From the NCBI GenBank assembly GCA_002329285.1, contig DCTO01000023.1, positions 1 to 16,022 on the forward strand: a stretch of 16,022 bases of DNA, given 5' to 3'. This DNA comes from Ruminococcaceae bacterium UBA1438 (lineage in GTDB: Bacteria; Bacillota; Clostridia; Oscillospirales; Acutalibacteraceae). The notes under the pieces are model-generated. The model was given only the letters and a program-made list of their open reading frames with translations. It did not search any database and was not told the origin of the DNA. A program made the position numbers and the translations under genes. Below, in pieces: positions 7,153 to 14,700 of this stretch (its first letter is position 1; each line of letters starts with the position of its first letter).

Positions 7153-7329
7153 TTGACATCGAAGGAGCTTCTTTATGTTGAGGATGCGCTCGGGCACGAA
7201 CAGTATTTTCAAACGAAATGCAACGAGCTCATAAGCTCTGTTCAGGACAGTGAACTCAAAAACTCTGTTCAGACAATGGCAGGCAAGCACAGGGAGATTT
7301 TCAACAGCTTCATCAATCTTCTCGGCTAA
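7153..7329 (+). CDS. Small coat F-like protein, first of pair
   Basis: A 58-residue helical protein (MTSKELLYVEDALGHEQYF, ISSVQDSELKNSVQTMAG, HREIFNSFINLLG) that resembles the N-terminal half of ferritin-like CotF-type spore coat proteins. TTG 7153 is preferred because the anti-16S-like AAAGGTGAT ends a few bases upstream. GTG 7144 is in frame but sits inside that ribosome binding site. It lies 25 bases before the second coat F-like gene, and together the two equal one full-length CotF-type bundle. No cysteines other than one (TKCNE). Probably made during sporulation; no sporulation sigma-factor promoter could be assigned with confidence in 7111-7140. By-eye family call. Confidence 0.65.
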   Translation: MTSKELLYVEDALGHEQYFQTKCNELISSVQDSELKNSVQTMAGKHREIFNSFINLLG

Positions 7330-7354
7330 TCTAAGAAAGGATATTGATACAATA

Positions 7355-7612
7355 ATGGATGACAAAAATTTAATGCAGGACATTCTGATGCTTGAAAAGG
7401 GCGTTTGCGATCTTTATATGCATGGCACGATTGAATCGCCGACTCCGAATGTTAATCAGGCGTTTAAAACGGCGCTTAATGATTCCCTTTGCATGCAGGA
7501 TGATATTTATAAGCAGATGCAGGCAAAGGGCTGGTACACCTCTGAACAGGCGGATCAAAACAAAATTCAAACCCTAAAGCAGAAATTTTCAAATCTCAGC
7601 GCACAGGGCTGA
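7355..7612 (+). CDS. Coat F-like spore coat protein, second of pair
   Basis: An 85-residue protein with the coat F domain pattern: DKNLMQDILMLEKGVCDLY, a central polar helix (TPNVNQAFKTALNDSLCMQDDIYKQM) and the characteristic QAKGWYTSEQA near the C-terminus. Coat F-type proteins are small ferritin-like bundles associated with spore coats of Bacilli and Clostridia. ATG 7355 is used; AGAAAGGA lies about 14 bases upstream, which is rather far, so initiation may be coupled to the upstream gene ending at 7329. Its frame stays open further upstream (to about 7250) over the first gene, but that part has no start signal and no family match. The gene precedes spo0A, in keeping with a sporulation neighbourhood. 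Confidence 0.82.
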   Translation: MDDKNLMQDILMLEKGVCDLYMHGTIESPTPNVNQAFKTALNDSLCMQDDIYKQMQAKGWYTSEQADQNKIQTLKQKFSNLSAQG

Positions 7613-7623
7613 GGGGGGGCAAA

Positions 7624-7657
7624 AAGCAGGGCAGAGATGCCCTGCTTATTATATTGT
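7624..7657 (+). terminator. Terminator after coat gene pair
   Basis: Perfect 10-bp stem AAGCAGGGCA/TGCCCTGCTT (7624-7633 with 7638-7647) with the tetraloop GAGA, followed by an imperfect T-rich tail (ATTATATTGT). The stem is strong and the tail is weak. Confidence 0.75.
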
Positions 7658-7683
7658 GAAAAAATATCACAAAACTGTATAAT
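7654..7683 (+). promoter_or_regulatory. Possible upstream promoter of spo0A with palindrome
   Basis: A palindrome TTGTGA-N7-TCACAA (7654-7672) overlaps a candidate -35 (TTGTGA, 7654-7659). A perfect TATAAT follows at 7678-7683 (18-base spacer). If used, it would give a leader of about 140 bases before spo0A, and the palindrome would be well placed for a repressor. It resembles a Rex or CRP-type half-site pair but has a 7-base centre, which fits neither exactly. Confidence 0.35.
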
Positions 7684-7769
7684 CGTCATTAAATGCGAAA
7701 AAGCGCAATAAATCCCGAAATATCGTGAATATAAGCGAATTTTTAAAACAAAATAATTTTGGAAAAATA

Positions 7770-7798
7770 TTGCAATTGTTCACAAAATGTGTTAAAAT
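7770..7798 (+). promoter_or_regulatory. Predicted sigma-A promoter of spo0A
   Basis: TTGCAA (7770-7775), 17 bases, then TAAAAT (7793-7798), with TGTG just upstream of the -10. Transcription should start near 7805, about 26 bases before the ATG. No sigma-H promoter or clear 0A box (TGTCGAA-like) was found by eye in 7660-7830. Confidence 0.6.
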
Positions 7799-7830
7799 GT
7801 GAAAACAATACACAAAAAGGAGTTTTAATT

Positions 7831-8589
7831 ATGGGAAAGAAAACACGAATTCTGATTGCGGACGAAACGGAAAGCTTCGGCCGCCGTTGCAAAAAAGAGC
7901 TGGAGCAGCTCGGCTTTGAGGCAGTGCTGCTGGCAAAGGACGGCGAAAAGGTTATTTCCGCCCTTGAGGAAAGCAGATTTGATGTGATACTTATTGATGT
8001 GTTTATGCCCGGCGCGGATGCCTTTGATGTGCTGGAGCATATTTCGCAATCGGCAATGGAAAAGCCGCTCGTGCTTGTAATGTCCTCAGTTGATAAGCCC
8101 ACAATTGAAAGGCAGCTGATGGATGCCGGTGCGGATTATTATTTCATCAAGCCCGTTTCCTCAACACTTGTGGCAAAGCGCATTGAGCGCCTTTCCGTAT
8201 GGAAGGAGGAAAGCAGAAAGCCGCAAACCGTTCATGCGGATATTGATGTTGTGATTTCGGATATTATGCGCCAAATCGGCGTGCCTGCTCATATCAAGGG
8301 CTATCAGTATCTGCGCACGGCGATTAAGCTTTCCGTTGATGATCCGGAAATGCTGGATTCCGTCACAAAGCTGCTTTATCCAACCGTTGCAAAAATGTAT
8401 TCCACAACGCCGTCAAGGGTTGAAAGGGCAATCCGCCATGCGATTGAGGTTGCCTGGGATCGCGGCGATGTTGATGTGCTTTCATCTTATTTCGGTTACA
8501 CGATTCAGTCCCAGCGCGGCAAGCCAACAAATTCGGAATTTATTGCAATGATAACCGATAAGCTTCGCCTCTCGGTTAAAAAGGGCTGA
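7831..8589 (+). CDS. spo0A: Stage 0 sporulation master regulator Spo0A
   Basis: Response regulator that, when phosphorylated, binds 0A boxes and starts sporulation. The 252 residues contain an intact receiver: acidic D11-E12 (RILIADE), phosphoacceptor D56 (ILIDVFMPG), S85/S86 at the switch position and K107 (FIKP). A linker (about 120-138) leads to the Spo0A-specific DNA-binding domain with [20 protein letters not shown], the recognition region [21 protein letters not shown] and the near-invariant end FGYT...[20 protein letters not shown] 7831 follows AAAGGAG with 8 bases between; the upstream frame extension to 7759 covers the promoter and is discounted. Unlike many Clostridia, no spoIVB lies directly upstream. 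A long structured terminator follows, so it is probably monocistronic. Confidence 0.97.
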   Translation: MGKKTRILIADETESFGRRCKKELEQLGFEAVLLAKDGEKVISALEESRFDVILIDVFMPGADAFDVLEHISQSAMEKPLVLVMSSVDKPTIERQLMDAGADYYFIKPVSSTLVAKRIERLSVWKEESRKPQTVHADIDVVISDIMRQIGVPAHIKGYQYLRTAIKLSVDDPEMLDSVTKLLYPTVAKMYSTTPSRVERAIRHAIEVAWDRGDVDVLSSYFGYTIQSQRGKPTNSEFIAMITDKLRLSVKKG

Positions 8590-8607
8590 TTTATCTTGCT
8601 CTGCCTA

Positions 8608-8678
8608 AAAAGCACTGCCTTAAAAAGGGCTTCCTTCGTAAAGGATGTTGCCCAAAACGGCAGTGCTTTTATTTTTTT
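8608..8678 (+). terminator. Long two-part terminator after spo0A
   Basis: A 12-bp perfect outer stem AAAAGCACTGCC/GGCAGTGCTTTT (8608-8619 with 8659-8670) is followed by ATTTTTTT. The 39-base insert holds a nested hairpin, GGGC/GCCC (8627-8630 with 8650-8653) and TCCTT/AAGGA (8632-8636 with 8641-8645, loop CGTA). This is larger than an ordinary terminator loop. Confidence 0.85.
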
Positions 8679-8908
8679 GCTGATATATTTCAATTGGGTT
8701 GAAATAATAAATAAAGGGGCGTTTTTCATTGGTCAAATTATCCAAAACGCCGTTGTAATTCTTTTGTAATTTTTTATAAATCGCAGAATTTGAAAAAAAT
8801 TTGATTGCGCTCAATCATCCGTATTTTGAGGCTTTTGGCATATTTGCCACATACATATTGTTGTTTTTTTGGAATTTTCAGTTATTACAAAAATATTTCA
8901 TAATATTA

Positions 8909-8944
8909 AAAGGTCTTTATTTTTAGGGACCTTTCTGCTATAAT
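8909..8944 (+). promoter_or_regulatory. Predicted extended -10 promoter of murA with flanking inverted repeat
   Basis: TGC-TATAAT (8936-8944) is a perfect extended -10. The -35 position 17 bases upstream reads TTTATT (8916-8921), which is weak, as is common with extended -10 promoters. That -35 lies between the arms of an AAAGGTC/GACCTTT inverted repeat (8909-8934), a possible operator. Confidence 0.55.
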
Positions 8945-8969
8945 AGCAAAGTAAATTTATTAGCTTTTC

Positions 8970-8995
8970 AAGGGCGGCGGCTTTCGCCCCCTTTT
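8970..8995 (+). promoter_or_regulatory. GC-rich hairpin in murA leader
   Basis: GGGCG (8972-8976) pairs with CGCCC (8985-8989), flanked by AA/TT after a two-C bulge, with an 8-base loop; TTTT follows at 8992-8995. It lies in the predicted 5' leader 26 bases before the murA start. It could be a weak attenuator or a stability hairpin. Confidence 0.3.
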
Positions 8996-9020
8996 CGATA
9001 TTAAAAAAGAGGGAAGAATT

Positions 9021-10310
9021 TTGGAAAATTTTGTTATTAACGGCGGCCATGAGCTGTTTGGCGAGGTTAATATCAGCGGCGCAAAGAACGCGGCTGTTGC
9101 AATTATTCCTGCGGCGCTCCTTGCCGATGATATAGTCAGAATTGAAAATATCCCCAATATTTCGGATGTTTCTCTCAGCATAAAAATACTGGCGCAAATG
9201 GGCGCTCAGGTTAAAATGATTAATAAGGGCACCATTGAGGTGGATTCCCGCCCGATAAGATATCAAAGCGTGCCTTATGAATTAACCTCCCATTTCAGGG
9301 CGGGTTATTATCTCATCGGCGCAATGCTTGGCAGATATAAGCAGGCAGAGGTTGCAATGCCCGGCGGCTGCAATTTCGGTGTTCGCCCGATTGATCTTCA
9401 CATTAAGGGCTTTGAAATGCTTGGCGCTGATGTTAATATTGTTGACGGCATGGTTTGCGCAAAGGCCGAAAAGCTTGTCGGCTCCTCGATTTATATGGAT
9501 CAGGTTTCCGTTGGCGCAACAATCAATGTTATGCTTGCGGCTGTGCTTGCCAGAGGGCTCACAATTATTGAGAATGCCGCTAAAGAGCCGCACATAGTTG
9601 ATGTTGCAAATTTCTTAAACTCAATGGGCGCTGACGTGCGCGGCGCAGGAACGGACGTTATCAAAATTCGCGGCGTTGAAAAAATGCACGGCTGCACTTA
9701 TTCCATCATTCCGGATCAGATTGAAGCCGGCACTTATATGGTTGCTGCTGCGGCATGCGGCGGCGATGTGCTTGTTAAGAACGTAATTCCAAAGCATCTT
9801 GAATCAATCAGCGCAAAGCTGCGCGAGGCAGGCGCGGAAATCATTGAATATGATGACGCTGTTCGCGTAACCCGCTTCAAGCCGCTCACAAAATGCAATG
9901 TTAAAACAATGCCCCATCCCGGTTTCCCAACTGATATGCAGCCGCAGATGGCAGTGCTGCTTGCCGTTGCAAACGGCACCTCGCTTTTAACAGAAGCCGT
10001 TTGGGATAACCGCTTCCAGTATGTCGGCCAGCTTGCAAGAATGGGCGCAAACATTCAGGTTGAGGGCAAAACCGCAATTATTGAGGGCGTGCCGAGGCTT
10101 TCCGGCGTTGAGGTAAAGGCAACCGATCTCCGCGCAGGTGCGGCAATGATTATCGCCGGCATGGTTGCAAACGGGCAAACCACGGTTGAGCAGATTCAGT
10201 ATATTGACCGCGGATATGAGGAGATTGTTGAAAAGCTCACTGCTCTCGGCGCGGATATCAGGCGCGTTGAGGTTGAATCCAAAAAACAGGCAATTAATAA
10301 CGCAGGATAA
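9021..10310 (+). CDS. murA: UDP-N-acetylglucosamine 1-carboxyvinyltransferase
   Basis: Catalyses the first committed peptidoglycan step in the cytoplasm, transferring enolpyruvyl from PEP to UDP-GlcNAc; it is the fosfomycin target. The 429 residues match the full family length. Visible motifs are SGAKNA with K22, HFRAGYYLIGAMLGR with R93, the catalytic loop MPGGCNFGVRPIDLH with C117 (fosfomycin-binding cysteine retained), FPTDMQPQ with the catalytic Asp, and DLRAGAAM near the C-terminus. The start is TTG 9021; GAGGG lies 7 bases upstream and no better ATG exists. It is followed after 49 bases by the metallo-beta-lactamase-fold gene and then rlmH. Firmicutes often have two MurA paralogues; which one this is cannot be told from the window. 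Confidence 0.97.
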   Translation: MENFVINGGHELFGEVNISGAKNAAVAIIPAALLADDIVRIENIPNISDVSLSIKILAQMGAQVKMINKGTIEVDSRPIRYQSVPYELTSHFRAGYYLIGAMLGRYKQAEVAMPGGCNFGVRPIDLHIKGFEMLGADVNIVDGMVCAKAEKLVGSSIYMDQVSVGATINVMLAAVLARGLTIIENAAKEPHIVDVANFLNSMGADVRGAGTDVIKIRGVEKMHGCTYSIIPDQIEAGTYMVAAAACGGDVLVKNVIPKHLESISAKLREAGAEIIEYDDAVRVTRFKPLTKCNVKTMPHPGFPTDMQPQMAVLLAVANGTSLLTEAVWDNRFQYVGQLARMGANIQVEGKTAIIEGVPRLSGVEVKATDLRAGAAMIIAGMVANGQTTVEQIQYIDRGYEEIVEKLTALGADIRRVEVESKKQAINNAG

Positions 10311-10359
10311 AAAACTAACGGGCGGCGCAGCCGCCCTGTTTTTATGGATGAGGTAAGCT

Positions 10360-11148
10360 ATGGCAAAGGTGTGCCAGCTGTTTTCGGGCAGCAGCGGAAA
10401 TTCAATTTACATAGGCCTTGGTGACGGGGGGATTCTTGTTGATATCGGCGTCTCTGCCAAAAGGTGCGAGGCAGCGCTGTATAATATCGGCGTTGACCCA
10501 AAAAGCATTAAGGCGATTTTTGTCACCCACGAGCATAATGATCACATTGCGGGCGTGCGCGTTTTTGCCTCGCGCTATAAAACGCCTGTTTTTGCCTGCC
10601 CGGAATGTCTTGAGGAAATGCGCTTCACGGGCGTTGCGGATAATCGGGTTATCTCTCATGAAATCAGCGGCGTTTTAAGCTTTGAGGGCGCTTTTGCAGA
10701 GCCTTTTTATAACTCCCATGATTCGGTTGCCTGCGTGGGCTATAAATTTACCTTGCCGGATGGGCGGCGGATTTCCGTCTGCACGGACACCGGCTATGTT
10801 ACCGATGATGCAAAGAGGGTTACGGTAGGCTCTGATCTGATTTTCCTTGAGTTTAACCATGAAATTTCAATGCTTCAGAACGGGGCTTATCCTTATCCGC
10901 TCAAGCAAAGGATTCTTTCCTCAAAGGGGCATCTGTCAAATTACGCCGCCGGCGAATTTGCAAAGGAGCTGCTTCAAAGCGGCACAACGCGCTTTGTGCT
11001 TTCCCATTTAAGCAGGGAAAACAATGTGCCGGAAATTGCAAGGCAAACCGCCGTTTCCGCATTGAGCGAGCTTGGCGCCGAGGAGGGCTCGGATTATCGC
11101 CTCTGGGTTTCACCCCCTGTTAATGAGGGAGGGCTGATTGTTTTATGA
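10360..11148 (+). CDS. Metallo-beta-lactamase-fold protein, YycJ/WalJ-like
   Basis: A 262-residue soluble metallohydrolase. The N-terminus CQLFSGSSGNSIYIG and ILVDIGVSAKRCE are typical of the YycJ/WalJ branch, which is related to double-strand 5'-3' exonuclease-like enzymes. The metal-binding motif is VTHEHNDHIAGV (H57, H59, D61, H62). Later ligands are expected in NSHDS, CTDTGY (Asp), FLEFNHE and VLSHLSREN. In many Firmicutes this gene follows the walRK two-component operon; here there is no walRK, and it lies between murA and rlmH. It starts at ATG 10360 behind the GAGGT-like purines at 10350-10354. Its TGA overlaps the next ATG (ATGA), indicating translational coupling with rlmH. The nuclease activity is from the family, not shown here. 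Confidence 0.88.
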   Translation: MAKVCQLFSGSSGNSIYIGLGDGGILVDIGVSAKRCEAALYNIGVDPKSIKAIFVTHEHNDHIAGVRVFASRYKTPVFACPECLEEMRFTGVADNRVISHEISGVLSFEGAFAEPFYNSHDSVACVGYKFTLPDGRRISVCTDTGYVTDDAKRVTVGSDLIFLEFNHEISMLQNGAYPYPLKQRILSSKGHLSNYAAGEFAKELLQSGTTRFVLSHLSRENNVPEIARQTAVSALSELGAEEGSDYRLWVSPPVNEGGLIVL

Positions 11149-11624
11149 TGAGCGTTAATATCATCTGCGTCGGCAAGCTGAAAGAAAGCTATCTTCGCGA
11201 GGGCTGCGCGGAATATGCAAAGCGCCTGGGCGCATATTGCCGGGTGAATATAATTGAGGTGGCGGAGGAACGCGCCTCCGATAATCCCAAAGAGGCTGAA
11301 ATGGCGCAGATTTTGCAAAGGGAAGGGGAGCGGATAATTGCCAAAATCCCCAAGGGCAGCGCGGTTGTTCCGCTTTGCATTGAGGGGCAGGAATATTCCT
11401 CGCCGGATTTTTCGGCGCTGATTGAAAAAATCAGCCTTGAGGTATCGGCGGTCAGCTTCATAATCGGCGGCTCCTTTGGGCTTTCGGAGGAGGTTAAGCG
11501 CCTCGGCAAAACAAAGCTTTCCTTCGGAAAAATGACTTTGCCGCATCAGCTTGCAAGAATGGTTTTGCTTGAGCAAATTTACCGCGCCTTTTCAATTTCA
11601 AATAATTCAAAATATCACAAATGA
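11145..11624 (+). CDS. rlmH: 23S rRNA (pseudouridine-1915-N3)-methyltransferase RlmH
   Basis: A SPOUT-class methyltransferase that uses SAM to methylate pseudouridine 1915 in 23S rRNA helix 69 on assembled ribosomes. The 159 residues match the family size. Visible parts are NIICVGKLKESYLREGCAEYAKRL at the start, the trefoil-knot SAM site FIIGGSFGLSEEV, and the signature MTLPHQLARMVLLEQIYRAFSI ending in KYHK. The start is ATG 11145, overlapping the previous stop; ATG 11148 is equally possible. GGGAGGG lies about 12 bases upstream. Pairing of YycJ-like and rlmH genes is common in Firmicutes. A terminator follows directly. Confidence 0.96.
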   Translation: MMSVNIICVGKLKESYLREGCAEYAKRLGAYCRVNIIEVAEERASDNPKEAEMAQILQREGERIIAKIPKGSAVVPLCIEGQEYSSPDFSALIEKISLEVSAVSFIIGGSFGLSEEVKRLGKTKLSFGKMTLPHQLARMVLLEQIYRAFSISNNSKYHK

Positions 11625-11626
11625 AG

Positions 11627-11654
11627 AAAACGGCTGGTGCTTAAGCCGTTTTTT
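11627..11654 (+). terminator. Terminator after rlmH
   Basis: Perfect 9-bp stem AAAACGGCT/AGCCGTTTT (11627-11635 with 11644-11652) with an 8-base loop and T residues running on to 11654. It starts three bases after the rlmH stop. Confidence 0.88.
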
Positions 11655-11658
11655 ATTA

Positions 11659-11687
11659 TTGTTTTTAATTTATTAATATGTTATAAT
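11659..11687 (+). promoter_or_regulatory. Predicted promoter of the PI-PLC-like gene
   Basis: A perfect TATAAT at 11682-11687 lies 17 bases after TTGTTT (11659-11664). AT-rich DNA surrounds it, so the -35 is tentative. AAAGGAG (11724-11730) and GGAG (11732-11735) precede the ATG at 11744. Confidence 0.5.
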
Positions 11688-11743
11688 TATATTTAGGGTA
11701 ATTTTATCTTTTATCAGAACTGCAAAGGAGCGGAGCGGTTTAT

Positions 11744-14700
11744 ATGAAAAAGCCAAATGCTTTAAAAAGAATATTGAGCGGAGTTCTGGCGGGCGTTATG
11801 CTTGTTTCGGGCTTCGTTTTTGCGCCTGCTTCGGCGCTTGCATATGATGAGGCGGTGCAGCTGCTTTCAAGCGTTTCTGCTTCAGATTGGATGAGCGTTA
11901 TCCTTGACGGAACAAAGCTCACGGAAATCACAATTCCCGGAACGCACGATTCCTGCGCAAGGAAATTCAAAACAAACGTGTTCACGGAATCAACCATAAA
12001 CAGCATTTCAAAATGCCAAAGCCTTAATATCACGGAGCAGCTTAACGCGGGCATCCGCTGGCTTGATATCCGCTGCGAGGTTGATGCAAGCACCTATTCG
12101 GTTAAAACCGTTCACGGCTCAACCGATTGCTGGAACGGCGATGATTATTACTATCTCGATTATGTTTTCCAGGACGTTTATAACTGGCTTGACGCTCATC
12201 CCAGCGAAACCGTTTTAATTTGCATTAAGGAGGATGACGGCGATAACGGCGTGCCGTCCTTCACAAATGCAATTTATGAATATATTCACGGCTACGGGCA
12301 GGGCAAGTATTTTTACGGCGAAAGCTATAATTATAACAATTACTGGTATCTCGGCAAAAGCGTGCCCACCCTCGGCGAGGTGCGCGGCAAATGCGTGCTT
12401 TTCAACCGTTTTGACCAGTATATCGGCAGCGAGGCTTCACAGGGCGTTGTTGTTGATGAGGAGGAATCAGGGCAGAAAATCAAATATAACGATTTTTCGT
12501 CAGGCGATTATGTTGAGCCGGTTTATGTTAATGTTTACAGCAATAACACCGGAATAGGCACTGCGCATATCCAGGATTATTATAAATGGCACACAGAGGA
12601 TAAAATCAAAGCAACCCAGTATATGCTGAATCTCGGGCATTACAGGGGCGAATATTATATCAACTATTCCTCAACGGTTTCGGATTCCTCCATCCCCAAT
12701 CCGCAGAATCTTGCCTCGCAGATTAATCCCTCTTATGCAACCTACACTTACACAAAGAATAAGCCCTCCGGCATTTTTGCAATGGATTTTGCAACGGAGG
12801 AGCTTGCAAGATATATCATTCTGAATAATGAAGCGGTCTGCACCCTCGTTGAGGGAACGGACGGCAACATCAGCTATTCCCTTAACCGCAAAACCGGCAC
12901 GCTTACAGTCAGCGGCAGCGGCGCAATGAATGATTATGCTTATTCCTCTGCAAACGGCGTTAACTCAATGGGCTCAACCGCGCCGTGGGGCGATCAGATT
13001 AAGGATTCCGTTTTTGACGGGCAGTATAACACTGATCAGATAACCTCAATCGTTATCAATGAGGGCGTAACCTCAATCGGAGCTTATGCCTTTTACGGGT
13101 TTGATAACGTAACCTCGGTTTCCATTCCTTCAAGTGTAACAAGCATCGGTGAGGGTGCTTTCACAAAATGCGCTTCTATAACAGCGCTTGATATTTCTGC
13201 GAAAAATATCACCTCAATCGGCGCTTATGCTTTTAAGGATTGCGCCTCTCTCACCTCGTTCACAACTGCGGATTGTGTTTCCTCAATTGGCTCAAATGCC
13301 TTTCAGAATGACAGCAGCCTTGTTATGTACGGTAATTCTGATATCTACTCTCAGGGCTATGCGAATTCAAACGGCATAACCTATGTTGCAACGGATATTG
13401 TCACTGAGGATGATTTGCTTGCAATGAACTTCAGTGTTAATACGCGCTCAGGCAACACGGTTATTGAGGAGGCAAACCCCTTTGCAGGGCAGGATTTATC
13501 TCAAGGCGCAACCATCAGCTTTTCAAAATATTGTGCGGATGACAGCTGGCGCAACACCTCTTTGATCAATTTCTCAACGGGGAATCACGCGGATAACCGC
13601 TATTTCATCATAATGGCAAACGGCGGCATTCTGTTTAATGACGGCAACGGTGGCATCGGCGGCAGCAACGGCTGTTATTTTGATATTGATGCAAACAGCA
13701 CGGTTAATTCAACCGGCGCGCAGTGGGTTGATATCACGATTTCAATTTATAAAACTGCATCGGGCGTGCATATGCTTGATTATTTCATCAATGATTCCCT
13801 TGCTGCGGAGTATAATTTAAGCAGCATTTGCGCCTCGGGTTATCCAAACGGCGTCAGCGGAAGCGACGGCATTTTCTCCTTCCTTTCAAGCAGCGATATA
13901 AATCTTTATTACGGCGCCGCGTTCACAATTTACGGATCAATCGGCGGCACAAAGTCTTCGTATATTGATAATGCCGAATTTTACAACAAGGCGCTCACTC
14001 CGCTTGAAATCACGGGGGCGGACGGCAATCTGCTTTATTTTAACAATTTCAGCGACTCTCTCGGCGGCACGGCGGTTACCGGCACGGCTGACGGGGGTTA
14101 CAGCGTTTACCGCCAAACTGATGATAACGACGGCAGAGCGGGCACCGTATATTTTCCTTACAGTAAAAACGGAAGCGATAAGCGCAATTACGTTAAAACC
14201 TCCTCAAAGCCCTTTGCAAATCTTGCAACATCAAACGGTTTCACGGTAAGCTATTATCAGCGCATTAACGGCAATTATTGGGATGACACCGAATCAATAA
14301 CCTTTGCCCTGGGCGAAACGGGCGAATGCAAATATTTCACTCTCGGCACGGACGGCTATATCCGCTTCAATAACGGCAACGGGGGCAGTGATTCCTCGCT
14401 TTCCTCCGCAGGTCTTTATTTTGATTACACAACTGCAAACAGCGGCATTGTTAAAAAGCAATGGCAGCTTATAACCGTAAGCATAATTGATGATTATAAT
14501 TTTGCGGTTTATGTTGACGGCGTGCGCACGGCAACGGTTAACGTAACCGGCACAAGCCAGTATCAGGCAAGCGGCGGGCTTATGAGCTTCCTTGCTTCCG
14601 AAAGCACGGAGCTTTATCTCGGGTCTTACACCCCTTATTGGGGCACCTGCACCCTTTCGCTTGATAACGTGCGCTGCTTCTCCCGCGCTTTTTCCGATGC

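Larger units (their letters stand above)
8679..9020. other. Intergenic region between spo0A and murA, no gene found
   Basis: This AT-rich stretch holds no supported gene. It contains several inverted repeats: ATTTCAA/TTGAAAT (8687-8693, 8699-8705), GGCGTTTT/AAAACGCC (8718-8725, 8744-8751) and AAAGGTC/GACCTTT (8909-8915, 8928-8934). It also holds the murA promoter near 8939 and a GC-rich leader hairpin (8970-8993). The 8718-8751 hairpin lacks a proper T-run on either strand. Confidence 0.6.

Noticed and set aside
7250..7354. Upstream extension of the second coat F-like gene
   Set aside because: It overlaps the first coat gene in another frame, lacks a start signal and shows no coat F similarity.
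7654..7672. Rex-binding site
   Set aside because: Half-sites match, but the centre is 7 bases and the total 19 instead of the usual 18-bp Rex dyad; kept only as an unassigned palindrome.
8718..8751. Intrinsic terminator GGCGTTTT/AAAACGCC
   Set aside because: The 18-base loop and lack of a T-run on either strand make termination doubtful; no gene ends here.
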